Source: Leptodactylus fallax
Lineage: Eukaryota; Chordata; Amphibia; Anura; Leptodactylidae
Length of the DNA stretch: 64,000 bases
Direction: 5' to 3'
Assembly: GCA_947044405.1 (NCBI GenBank)
Contig: CAMRHE010000167.1
Coordinates: 2,835,001 to 2,899,000 of the forward strand
In this document: one piece after another, positions 36,851 to 47,650 of the stretch
Position numbering within the stretch: the stretch's first letter is position 1
Layout of the letters: the number at the start of each line of letters is the position of its first letter
Translations under genes and position numbers: made by a program
Notes under the pieces: model-generated
Database searches by the model: none
What the model saw: the letters and a program-made list of their open reading frames with translations, nothing else
What the model was told of the DNA's origin: nothing

Positions 36851-37265
36851 TTAAAGGGAGTCTATCATTCGCAAAAACACTTTTAAGCTAATGTCACGTT
36901 GGAATGGCCTTTAAAAAGGCCATTCTTCTCCTACCTTTCCTTGTTTTCTTCTCCTAGCTGATTCCAAGAGTATTCGTTTCTTCATGTATGTAAATGAGCA
37001 CCACGGAGCACCCGGGGCGTACCTTCTCTTCAGCGAGCACCCATCGCGTCATCTCTTCTCACCACCCCTTCGGCTGTTGTGGTGACTCCCCTCTTGGCCT
37101 TCTTTCTTCTTACTTCTCGCTCTCAGCGAATTCTCGTGACTGCGCATGAGCAATCGGGCCGCCATTTTTCGGTGGTCTGTCACAAGAGCGTGGCAGAGCC
37201 GATTGCGCATGCGCAGTCGCAAGAATTCATTGAGAGCGAGAAATAAGAAGAAAGAAGGCCAAACA
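36851..37265. repeat. TTAA MITE with 62-bp hairpin
   Basis: Starts TTAAAGGGAGTCTATCATTC, sister to the 12723 copy. Arms 37096-37157 and 37199-37260 form a near-perfect 62-bp stem (GGCCTTCTTTCTTCTTACTT against its inverse) around a ~41-nt loop. The right boundary is uncertain. Confidence 0.72.
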
Positions 37266-37467
37266 TACAAATGCATCTATGATCCATCTCAATGCATCAT
37301 TCAGAACATAGTTTTTAGAAAGCTTGCTTGCAGCAATAAATAGTTAGGGGACTAGGAGAACTTAGAATCAAATAATTACACAGGCAAGACGATTATTGCT
37401 AGAAATCAATAGAGATAGGATAATATCAGAGGAGTGAGGGAAGATCTATACTGCTGCTGCTTACACA

Positions 37468-38333
37468 CAGGGCCGCTTTAACCATAGGGCCAACGGTGCA
37501 CTTGCAAATGTAGGACTGCAGCAAATGTAGGACTGTCCCACTGTCCAAGGCAGTGGGTCCTTGCTACCCCAAATCCTCTGGACGCCGATGAGTTGAAGCC
37601 AGTGATGAAGTAGGGAGCCGTCTGCTCCCTGCTTCACCACCTGGCCACTGGGGGCAACCTGGGGGCAATGGGGGAAGGGGGATGCCACTATGGGGGCAAC
37701 CTGGTGGGTGGGGGGACATGATAATGTGGGGGCAACCGGGGGGAGGACATGATACAAGGGGGGGAGTCTGGGCATGACAATATGGGGGCAATCTGGGGGT
37801 GGGGGGACATGATACTGTACGGGCTACCTGGGATGAGGACATGATACTGTGGGGGAAACCTGAGGGGGGCATGTCAGTGTGGAGGGACATGATACTGTGG
37901 AGGCAACCTGGGGTGAAGACATGATACGGTGGGGACGGGTTTGGGCATGACACTATGGGGACATGTCAGTGTGGGGAGACATGATACTGTGGGGGCAACC
38001 TGGGGTGAGGACATGTAACTGTGGGGCATCTTGAGTGGGACATGTCAGTGTGGGGGGACATGATACCGTGGGAGCAACCTGAGGAAGGCTTGACACAGCA
38101 GGGGCAGCCGGGGGGTGGGGGGACATGAATTAGTGTGGACAACCTGGAGGGGGACATTATAAGGGAAATATTGTATTGGGTCACTAGGGAGTCATTATAC
38201 TGTGTGAGAGCCACTAAGAAGCATTACACTATGTGGGGGCCATTAAGGGAGCATTATAATTTGTGCAGGTCAGGTATTTCTAGATGGTGGTGATGTGTTA
38301 AATGTGTTTAACCAATGTGTTAAAATGGCCCTG
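37468..38333. mobile_element. hAT-type nonautonomous element with minisatellite
   Basis: Termini CAGGGCCGCTTTAACC and, inverted, CAGGGCCATTTTAACA. The flanks CTTACACA (37460-37467) and CTTACATA (38334-38341) match at 7 of 8 positions, consistent with an aged 8-bp duplication. The interior is a ~33-bp minisatellite (37660-38140, GACATGATACTGTGGGGGCA units) and, at 38165-38265, units like those of the 30470-31830 array. Confidence 0.82.
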
Positions 38334-38428
38334 CTTACATAGACAGGACAGTTAACCCTTTAATTGCCAATTAACTAATTTTGTGCGTCTATTGTGCAAG
38401 ACAGCAGTTTCATCTATATACACAGTCT

Positions 38429-39723
38429 TTAACCCCTTAACGACCCAGGGCGTAATAGTACGTCCTGAGTCGCATGACGATGTATGGAGAGCGCTCAGGA
38501 GCTGAGCGCTCTCCATACACCGCGGGTGCCGGCTGTATAATACAGCCAGGACCCACAGCTAACAGCAGCGATCGGTGCCTGCACCGATCGCGGCTGTTAA
38601 CCCTTTAGATGCCGCGGTCAAACGCGACCGTGGCGTCTAAATTGCGGAGCCGCCAAGGGCGCCGCCATTTTTACCTCATCGCCGCCCTCCAGAACGTCAT
38701 CGGAGGGCGGCGCTTGGTTGCCATGACAGCCGGGAGCCTATTGAAGGCTCCCAGGCCTGTCATTACAGTATAGCTATTACGCGATGCCAGAGGCATCGTC
38801 TAATAGCAGTGAAGGCATTTTGCTATTCACTGCGATACAGTAGTATCGCAGTGAATAGTATGATCGATCAGACTCCCTAGGTTTCAAGGTCCCTAGGGAG
38901 TCTGATCATACAAGTAAAAGTATAAAAAAAAAAGTTTTTAAAAGTATGAAAAAATTAAAAAAAAACACAAAAGTTCAAATCACCCCCCTTTCCCTAGATC
39001 AGATATAAAAGTAAATAAACAAAACTAAGCATAAACACTTTAGGTATCCCCGCGCTCCAAAGTGCCCGAACTATTAAAATATTAAAATATTTATCCCATA
39101 CGGTGAACGGCGTAGCGGGGAAAAAAATCAAAATGGCCAAATAGCGTTTTTTTCAACACTTTGTCTCCTATAAAAAATTGAATAAAAAGTGATCAAACCA
39201 TCAGATCTTTCCCCAAGTGGTATCAATAAAAATGTCATGTTGTCCCGCATAAAAAGACGCCTTACCCAGCTCCATACATGTAAATATGAAAAAGTTACAG
39301 GTGACACAATACGGCGACGCAAAATTTTTTTTTCTATTTAGCAAAGTTTTCAATTTTTTAAAAGGTATCAAAACATTACAAATACTATATAAATTTGGTA
39401 TCGCCGTGTTCGTACTGACCCGCAGAATACAGGTAACATGTAATTTTTACCACACAGTGAATGGTGTAAAAATTAAACCCATATGAATTTGGCGCAAATG
39501 CAGTTTTTCTCCAATTGCACCTCATTCTGAATTTTTTTTCAGCTTCCCAGTACATTTCACAGCATATTGAATAGTGACATTACAAAGTACAATTTGTTTC
39601 GCAAACAATAAGCCATCATGTGACTCTGTGAACTGAAAAATGAAAAAGTTATGGCTCTTGGAATGTGGGGAGGGAAAAACGAAAATGCAAAAACAAAAAA
39701 TGGCCGGGTCATTAAGGAGTTAA
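38429..39723. mobile_element. TTAA-flanked element (CCCCTTAACGACCC / GGGTCATTAAGGAG)
   Basis: TTAA at 38429-38432 and 39720-39723. The GACCC and GGGTC ends are inverted. Strong internal hairpins include GGAGAGCGCTC...GAGCGCTCTCC near 38486-38516 and CTCCCTAGGTTTC...GTCCCTAGGGAG near 38872-38901. No coding capacity seen. Abundant family type in amphibian genomes from my general knowledge; the mobiliser is unknown. Confidence 0.8.
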
Positions 39724-40775
39724 ACATGCATTTTACTGACAAGACAATCCTGTTGGTGAAAAAAAGTTTTTGTTAAGGACTATTTTGGGCAAGAGTTTAT
39801 CATCTTTCATTAAATACAGTACATACTGCAGTTCCACCTGCAAAGCGCTGATTCCACCTATGCAAATCTGAAAAAAAAAACAGCCTTCACTAATCTAAAA
39901 ATGAATCTCGATTATTGAAGCATTTTTTATGTTGTGTTGAATAATGAGTTTTTTTTTTTTAATGCTCTAGTCATCGCCTCTGCCAACCTAAAAAAAAGAA
40001 TCTCTGAATCTTATGTCAGCGTTTTTTTGTGTTGACCCAATATACTGTACAGTCTAGCCTGTGCTAATCTGAAAAAAACTCTTGTTTAATATAAGCTGAT
40101 TGACACAGTTCCAGTGTAATACTCACTGACCAGGTGACCCTTTTAGAGCTTTCAGTGCGTTGATATTTTTATTAAAATGTTTTTTGTTAAAAAAAAAAAA
40201 ATACAGTCTCAGAATTGTTGCCAAATTACTATGTAGTGTGCAGTAAGAGAAGTCAAAAAAACAGGGCAGGGGACAGTGATCACTTTTGGAAGCTAGGCAA
40301 GCTAGGAAGAAGGTACACTGATATTGTGCACCAAATTATTCTTGAAATTATGTGAATTGTCACAAAGTCACTACACTAGTTGATGCTGCATGTGTACCCA
40401 TAGCAGCAGCAAATCACAGATACAATAATCAGTTCTGGAAGATTGTACAGCTTTTTCAGCTAGCAGGCCAGGCATACTGATAGCGTGCCCCCAATTTTTC
40501 TTGAAATTCTCTCAATTGTCACTCTACCAACAGAATGTTGATGTGGCATTTGCTCTCTCATACAGGGATAATTGGCAGGATCCTGGTTTCTTTTCTGCCT
40601 CCCAAGTATTGTTATCAGGGTCATAGAATCCTTTCCATTTCAGAAGATATTCTAGGTTTTTCAGCTGGTAGTCCAAGCATGTCTCCTTTTATTATCATCA
40701 TCTTCTATTTACTATACTGCTGCTGATGCTGCCTGATACTCCTAAACAGCTACCACCTCTGCCACCTTTCAGGCC
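39724..40775. other. No gene recognised
   Basis: AT-rich, with A and T runs (39960, 40185). No supported feature. Confidence 0.45.
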
Positions 40776-41310
40776 TGGTCTGGCCTGCGGCCTGGTCCAT
40801 CATATTATGCCCTGCCGCACAGCCAAACATGTTGCCAGAGCTATCACCACTGCCACCACTCCACCAGATGTGTTCTACAGCCTGATCCATCATATTATGC
40901 CTTGCTGCACTGCCACACATATTTCCAGAACTGCCACCACTGCGACCTGGTCATCATATTGTGCTCTGGCACACTTTCACACATGTTGCCACAGGTACCC
41001 CCACTGCCTCCACTCAGCCACACATGTCCTGCGGCCTGGTCCATCATATTATTCCCTGCCGCACTTCCACACATATTGCCACAGCTAGCACCAATGCCAC
41101 TACTAAGGCAGACATGTCGTGCGGCTTGGCCATCATATTGTGCTCTGCACACTGCCACACATGTTGCCACAGCTACCATCACTGCCACCACTAAGCCATA
41201 CATGTTCTGCTGCCTGGTCCAGCATATTATGCCCTGCTGCACTGCCACACATTTTCCCACAATTACCACCATTCCACACATGTCCTGTGGCTTTGATTTC
41301 ACATCTGCTC
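40776..41310 (+). repeat. Minisatellite, ~85-90-bp unit, ~6 copies
   Basis: Repeated landmarks GCCTGGTCCATCATATTATG, GCACTGCCACACAT and CACCACTGCCACCACT occur about every 85-90 bp. The open frames on both strands through this array share the periodicity and are not genes. Confidence 0.82.
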
Positions 41311-41822
41311 CCACCAAGGGATAATTTTTTTATAGCTTTTTTTTTTTTTTTGAAAAGCCAATTCTTCATCACTTTTCAACTAGGCTATCAGCCACAAATT
41401 TGTCTCCCAAATAACAATAAGCCTGTAGCACTTACATTCCATCAAAATGGGCTAATTTTTCTAAAAAAAAATAGCTTTTTTTTCAAATATAACCACCATG
41501 TGTTTCTAAAAAAAAACCACAAGCAAGCACCTTTCCCTCCACAAAAAAGGTAATTTTTATAGCTTTTTAAATGTTAAAATGTGTAAAAACGAGTCTCAGT
41601 GCAGTGTATGGATAAACTCGGCGTTTGTTTCCACTGCTTACCATCTGTTTCTCCATAGACATACATGTCACTTTCACTTTGACATAACTTTGTCTGTATT
41701 TGCCTTAAAGATCTAGAAAATGGATAAATAGGTTCCTGGGAGCTCTAAAAGTTTTCTACACTATGTTTTAAGCCAATTTAAGGTGTGGTTCATACCGACC
41801 CGAAACAATTCTAGGTCTCAAA

Positions 41823-42324
41823 TGGAGATGAGCAAATCGAAGCTGACAAAGTGGAATTCGATCCGAATTTCAAGAAATATTCGCTTTGCATTGAAAGCAG
41901 AATTTCCTCACGCTTCGTGGTAACGAATCACATTTAGTTCAAAATGGCTGCTGTACATATTACGACATGGGGCAAGGAACTCTGAGAACACGGGATCACC
42001 CACAATGCTATGCGTGCAGCCAATCAGCAGCCAGCCCTGTGAAGTCACAGCCCTTTAACCCCTTTGCGAGCATCCACATCATGTTTGACCACTGCATCCA
42101 AGGTGTTAAAACCCCCCGATCGGTTATGGAGCAGGGTGTTAGCTGTAACTGAAATCCAAGGGGTTCCACCATTTTGCTGCCCACCCACCCCGGTTCTCTG
42201 CAGCCAATAAATAGCTGTTTTTTTTAACGCGATTCACCACTATTTAATTCGGATTGAATGGAATCGTATTTGAAAATTTGGCGAAGTTGCCGAATCAAAT
42301 TTTTGAATACTTCGCTCATCTCTA
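41823..42324. mobile_element. hAT MITE (502 bp)
   Basis: Termini TGGAGATGAGCAAATCGAAG and, inverted, TAGAGATGAGCGAAGTATTC. Perfect 8-bp duplication GTCTCAAA at 41815-41822 and 42325-42332. Non-coding. Confidence 0.9.
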
Positions 42325-42332
42325 GTCTCAAA

Positions 42333-42623
42333 CAATATGAACTGAAAACAAAACGAATCTTGAGAGGTTCGCCTATCTGTAATTATTATATGTGAAGAAA
42401 CTTCAAACCTATGCAATGAATGAGAATAGTAAACAGGATATACATTTGCCCACACTGCCAGTCTACAGGTGTTTTTGCACATATGAATTTTTAGCCAAGA
42501 TGGTCAGCTAAATGATCTTTTTGTCTTACTAAAGACACGGCGGGGGAAGGTTCATGCTGCAGCCAGTTGTCTTACAGCCAGACATAGGACTCAGGAGGAT
42601 TAAGGACATGGTTGAGCAGAATG

Positions 42624-42660
<37 letters not shown>
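42333..42660. other. Unassigned, ends in a TA microsatellite
   Basis: No gene seen. An alternating TA tract occupies about 42627-42660. Confidence 0.5.
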
Positions 42661-42664
<4 letters not shown>

Positions 42665-43020
42665 GACAATTTGGGGAATTAGACTCAAAATGGCTGCTTC
42701 TCCTGGTCCGGACAGCGGTGGTTCATGGTACTGGGCGCCGGAAAGATAGCTTTCAGACGGTCCAAGTGTAAAATAAAAGTGGCTTTATTCAGCTTAACTG
42801 CAACACAGCAAAACAACAAAAAACCTAGACCACAGTTAGGGTCCTAACTCACTCCTTGAGCCCCTAACTGTCCTGACTATTGCTCAGCTCCAGCAACAGT
42901 CCTCTGTGGACTCCAGCCCTTCTGGGACAGAGCCTCTCTATCTGTCCTAGCTGGTCCACCCCTGTGGACCCCAGCCCTTCTGGGACAGATCCTCTCTTTC
43001 TGTCCTGGCTGGTCCACCAT
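42661..43020 (+). repeat. Possible LTR fragment with ~62-bp tandem duplication
   Basis: Starts TGTGACAATTTGG and has AATAAA at 42773-42778 shortly before GTGGCTTTATT, an LTR-like order. CCAGCCCTTCTGGGACAGA recurs at 42914 and 42972 within a duplicated ~62-bp unit. No coding region or second LTR. Speculative. Confidence 0.35.
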
Positions 43021-43049
43021 TTCCCGCTTCCTGCGGGAAACCCCGCCCC

Positions 43050-43105
43050 CTCGGGGTTTCCGCCCCCCCCCCAAAGGGGGGGGGGGGGGCCCTTCCCGGC
43101 CCGGG

Positions 43106-43136
<31 letters not shown>

Positions 43137-43200
43137 AAATAAAAAAAAAAAACAAAAAAAAAAAAAAATTTGCACCCACCCCTTCCTATCCAAAAATTTT
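43050..43200. other. C/G/A homopolymer block, probable assembly artefact
   Basis: Successive runs of C, G, C and A separated by palindromic scraps. To its right the Tc1 terminal repeat is garbled compared with its mirror copy at 44700-44773, then becomes clean by about 43210. This fits poor consensus quality rather than biology. Confidence 0.65.
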
Positions 43201-44773
43201 TTTTATTTTCATGACTATAGCAATTGTAGATTCACACTGAAGGTATCAAAACTATGAATTAACACATGTGGGATTATATCCTTAACAAAAAAGTGTGAAA
43301 CAACTGAAAATATGTCGTATATTCTAGGTTCTTCAAAGTAGCCACCTTTTGCTTTGATTACTGCTTAGCACACTCTTGGCATTCTCTTGATGAGCTTCAA
43401 GAGGTAGTCACCTGAAATAGTCTTGCAACAGTCTTGAAGGAGTTCCCAGAGATGCTTAGCACTTGTTGGCCCTTTTGTCTTCACTCTGCGGTCCAGCTCA
43501 CCCCAAACCATCTCGATTGGGTTCAGGTCTGGTGACTGTGGAGGCCAGGTCATCTGGCATAGCACCCCATCACTCTCCTTCTTGGTCAAATAGCCCTTAC
43601 ACAGTCTGGAGGTGTGTTTGGGGTCATTGTCCTGTTGAAAAATAAATGATGGCCCAACTAAACGCAAACCGGATGGAATAGCATACCGCTGCAAGATGCT
43701 GTGGTAACCATGCTGGTTCAGTATTACTTCAATTTTGAATAAATCCCCAACAGTGTTACCAGCAAAGCACCCCCACACCATCACACCTCCTCCTCCATGC
43801 TTCACGGTGGGAACCAGGCATGTAGAGTCCATTCTGCGTGGCACAAAGACACAGTGGTTGGAACCAAAGATCTCAAATTTGGACTCATCAGACCAAAGCA
43901 CAGATTTCCACAGGTCTAATGTCCATTCCTTGTGTTCTTTAGCCCAAACAAGTCTCTTCTGCTTGTTGCCCGTCCTTAGCAGTGGTTTCCTAGCAGTTAT
44001 TTTACCATGAAGGCCTGCTGCACACAGTCTCCTCTTAACAGTTGTTGTAGAGATGTGTCTGCTGCTAGAACTCTGTGTGGCATTGACCTGGTCTCTAATC
44101 TGAGCTGCTGTTAACCTGCGATTTCTGAGGCTGGTGACTCGGATGAACTTATCCTCCGCAGCAGAGGTGACTCTTGGTCTTCCTTTCCTGGGGCGGTCCT
44201 CATGTGAGCCAGTTTCTTTGTAGCGCTTGATGGTTTTGGCCACTGCACTTGGGGACACTTTCAAAGTTTTCCCAATTTTTCGGACTGACTGACCTTCATT
44301 TCTTAAAGTAATGATGGCCACTCGTTTTTCTTTACTTAGCTGCTTTTTTCTTGCCATAATACAAATTCTAACACTACATTCAGTAGGACTATCAGCTGTG
44401 TATTCACCTGACTTCTGAACAACACAACTTCTGGTCCCAACCCCATTTACAAGGCAAGAAATCCCACTTAGTAAACCTGACAGAGCACACCTGTGAAGTG
44501 AAAACCATTTCAGGTGACTACCTCTTGAAGCTCATCAAGAGAATGCCAAGAGTGTGCAAAGCAGTAATCAAAGCAAAAGGTGGCTACTTTGAAGAACCTA
44601 GAATATAAGACATATTTTCAGTTGTTTCACACTTTTTTGTTAAGTATATAATTCCACATGTGTTAATTCATAGTTTCAATGCCTTCAGTGTGAATCTACA
44701 ATTTTTATAGCCATGAAAATACAGAAAACTCTTGGAATGAGAAGGTGTGTCCAAACTTTTGGTCTGTACTGTA
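43165..44773 (-). mobile_element. Tc1-like transposon, one end corrupted
   Basis: The right end at 44773 reads inverted TACAGTACAGACCAAAAGTT. The inverted repeats are long: 44510-44773 mirrors about 43170-43430 and includes the 3' end of the transposase gene. The left outermost ~40 bp are degraded next to the homopolymer block. A TA-rich target flanks the right end. Confidence 0.85.
43365..44357 (-). pseudogene. Tc1 transposase, 330 aa, truncated at C-terminus
   Basis: ATG at 44357. Helix-turn-helix region (EKRVAIITLRNEGQSVRKIG ... SPSAVAKTIKRY), then the linker RPRKGRPRVTS, then catalytic [21 protein letters not shown] and SPDLNPIEMVW. The glycine-rich KHGGGGVMVWG box is intact. It ends at RMPRVC with TAA. 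The mirror copy of this segment in the other terminal repeat reads AAA at that codon and continues for about a dozen residues, so the stop is a K-to-stop mutation here. Loss of this tail may or may not abolish function. Confidence 0.88.
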
Positions 44774-45180
44774 TATATATATTATATATATTTATCTTAG
44801 TTTTAATTATGATTAAGACAAAATAAGATCAAAGGAAATTAAGAGATTAAGTAAGGAATTGCTGGGTTAATTTTTAATTTTTGTTCATTTTCTATGGTTT
44901 TGTATTCCTTTAGTATACTGCTCATCATTTGTCATCATTTATTGTCTTATTTAATTTCCTGCAGTTTATGGAGCACCAGAATATTCCAAATATCTGAACA
45001 AAGATTGTAATTATTCACATCAGTCCCTGCCGCCAATTGATTGTGTGATCTCAAATACTTATTTTAACCCCTGCATGCAGCAGCATGAACATTTATGTCT
45101 TGGGTCATGTGGGGATGTATGATGCCCACTCAGAAACTGATTTGACATCATAGCTGTAGTGTCTTTGATGTTCTATACAC
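44774..45180. other. AT-rich, no gene recognised
   Basis: TA microsatellite near 44771-44792, then unassigned sequence. Confidence 0.45.
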
Positions 45181-46100
45181 AGGGTCAGACTGGCCCACTG
45201 GGGAACCGGTGAATCCACCGGTGGGCCCCGAGCTCCGACTATTAGTCCTCATCTCATGGGGGCCCGATCGGGACCCTGACCATCCCGATCGGGCCCCTGA
45301 CCAGTGGCGTTATGATCGCGGTCGCAGGGGGCGCGACCATGACTGGACTCGGCAGGGTACGGGGCCCGCGGCCAGCTGGAGATGGCCGGGCCCTGGACCA
45401 TTATGATAGTGGTCGGGGAAAGCCTGGTTCCCCGACCGCTATACATACTGTTATTGGAAAGGGGCACTGGCATATTGTAGTCCCCTTTCCAATAGATGGC
45501 AGCCCAGGGGAGGTGACTGAAAACAATAAATAGATATTCTCACCTCTCCTGGGCACAGCCTTCTCCCCGGCGCTCCTCCGTCATGACTTAGGCCTGTGAT
45601 TAGGCCCAAGTGGTCACATGGGGGCGCGACCGCGTAATGACGTCAGTGCGCCCCCATGTGACCGCTGAGGCCCAGTCACAGCAGTGTCGTCGGAAAAGGG
45701 CCTGAAGACGCTGAAGACGGCAGGATGGAGCAAGGATGCCAAGGAAAGGTAAGGCAAGGTGAGTATGAGTGTTTGTTATTTTTAATCACTTCCCCTGGGC
45801 CTGTGATTATTATACTCTGGGGTCTGAGGAGACCCAAGAGTATAATAATAGCACCGGAGCGGAGGGGGCTATTGGGCTCATATAATACTGGGTGGGGGCC
45901 ACTGTGGAAATACTGGGTGGGGGGCCACTATGGAGCTTATAATACTGGGTGGGGGCCACTGTGGAGCTTATAATACTGGGTGGGGGCCACTGTGGGGAGT
46001 ATATAATACTGGGTGTGGGCCACTGTGGAGCTTATAATACTGGGTGGGGGCCACTGTGGGGAGTATATAATACTGGGTGGGGGCCACTGTGGAGCTTATA
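45181..46100. repeat. hAT-like left end, foldback unit and minisatellite
   Basis: Starts CAGGGTCAGACTGGCCC at 45183, a hAT-type terminus, but no matching right end or 8-bp duplication is visible. A foldback unit (45530-45775) with AAGGCAAGGTGAGTATG at its right arm follows. A minisatellite of GGGGGCCACTGTGGAGCTTA / TAATACTGGGTGG units fills 45880-46100. No coding sequence. Confidence 0.55.
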
Positions 46101-46109
46101 CTCCTTCAT

Positions 46110-46430
46110 TTTTTTTTTTATTACGCCGGGGCAGGTGAAAAAAACAAAACAACCCCCCCCCCCCACAAACTTTCTCTCCTGTCCCCAGTGTCTCCCAGCG
46201 CGGTTCAGTCCTGCAGCTCTGTTGTTTTCTTCCAGCAAGTTCCCTCTGCACGTGACTACCTGTGACGTCACATGACCCCTGAGGCCAATCAGCGGCCTAA
46301 GGGAAGGGACCTGGGACGTCACAGCCAGTGAGGAATTCCGGCAAAAAGAAGACAGCGGAGCTGCAGGACCGGACCGTGCAGGGAGGACACCGGAGCACCG
46401 GAGACAGGTGAATATGTTTAGTGTGTTTTT
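46110..46430. repeat. Foldback unit of the CACCTGTC/GACAGGTG family
   Basis: Left arm near 46165-46215 (TCTCTCCTGTCCCCAGTGTC ... GCTCTG), right arm near 46335-46410 (CAGCGGAGCTGCAGGACC ... GGAGACAGGTGAATATG). Poly-C and poly-T tracts flank it (46147-46162, 46425-46449). Confidence 0.6.
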
Positions 46431-46548
46431 TTTTTTTTTTTTTTTTTTTGGGGGGTAGGGGGGATTCACCTCCCCCCAGACTAATTATAAAAAAGAAAAA
46501 AATTATACTGGACAACCTCTTTAAAGTGTGGCACATTAGGGGTGTATA

Positions 46549-46967
46549 TTAAAGGGGTTGTCCAGGCATAATTTGTTATGGTTTATCCTCAGGATAGGCC
46601 ATAGATACCTGATCTGTAGGGGGCTGACCCCAGACCGATCAGCTGTACGGAGCCACGTCTGATGCCCATACTGTACATAATACAGGGCCAGAAGCAGAAA
46701 GCTCTGTCCACTGTATAGGGGCTGGGCACCTTCACTGTATCTCAGCACTTATTGAAGTCAGTAGGAGCTGAGCTGCAGTGAAGGCGCCGGGCTGCTATAC
46801 AGCGGATGGAGCTTTCTGTTTCCGGCCCTGTGTTGTGTACAGAACAGGTGCCGGAAGTGGCTCCGAACAGCTGATGGGGCCGTGTGTCAGCCCTCTACCG
46901 ATCAGGTATTTATGGCCTATCCTGAGCATAGGCCATAAAAAAGATTAACCCTGGACAACCCCTTTAA
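46549..46967. mobile_element. TTAA MITE, foldback
   Basis: TTAA at 46549-46552 and 46964-46967. Left AAGGGGTTGTCCAGGC, right inverted AAGGGGTTGTCCAGGG. Internal arms include GCAGAAAGCTCTGTCCAC against GGATGGAGCTTTCTGTTTC. Related left ends occur at 21041 and 35214. Non-coding. Confidence 0.85.
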
Positions 46968-47473
46968 TATGCCCCACACAGTTTAATGTCCCCCCCACAG
47001 GATGTTAGCCCCCATCACTGCTCCTACACAATATAATGACCCCATCACTGTTCCCCATACAGTATGGGGGACCAGTGAAGAGGCCACTATGTGGGAGGGA
47101 CCAGTGAAGTGACCATAGAAAAATTTGGCCCAGACAACCCCTTAAAAGAGGTTGTCCATAAACTGGAGCGACCACTGTGTTGGCCGCCAGGGAGGTGCAA
47201 AAATAAGAAAATTTTTAAAAAAGCATACTCACCTGTCCCCAGCACCTTGTTGCCCCCTGCCTGTGTCTGTTTGGTCTCATGGCGGCGCCTAATTTCTGGA
47301 AATCCTGTACCTAACTGGTCTTAGCGATCACATGAGGTGCAGGACTCCCAGCAAGGAGTCTCCGGCATGAGACTGAATGGACACTGGCAGCGGACAACAG
47401 AGTGCCGGGAACAGGTATGCTTTTTAATTTACTTATTTTTTACTTTTCACCTCCCGCCAGCTACATGGGTTGC
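46968..47473. other. Flank of the Tx1-like array; contains a foldback unit
   Basis: GCATACTCACCTGTCCCCAG at 47222 and GGGAACAGGTATGC near 47408 are inverse arms of the foldback family. No coding sequence. The Tx1-like element starts immediately right of 47473. Confidence 0.6.
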
Positions 47474-47650
47474 TCCAATTCCTTCGGGGCAACCGTGGGA
47501 GTCAGACTTGTCTGTTTGAGCTCCTGAGTCCAGAGGCTTAAGAGGCTTTTTTGGATACTTGGAGACCGATTATTGGGTGTGGTTTTCGGTCTTTTGTGTG
47601 ATACATACCGTAGCTCCGACTCCCTTCCCCGTGCGGAGGGGAGCCTTATC

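Noticed and set aside
37564..38214. Pro/Ser/His-rich frames on the minus strand
   Set aside because: Products of the 33-bp minisatellite inside the hAT element.
40776..41324. Overlapping ~140-aa frames on both strands
   Set aside because: They follow the ~88-bp tandem repeat; the same periodicity on both strands argues against a gene.
42661..43020. Endogenous retrovirus call for the LTR-like fragment
   Set aside because: No coding region, primer site or second LTR; kept only as a possible LTR fragment.
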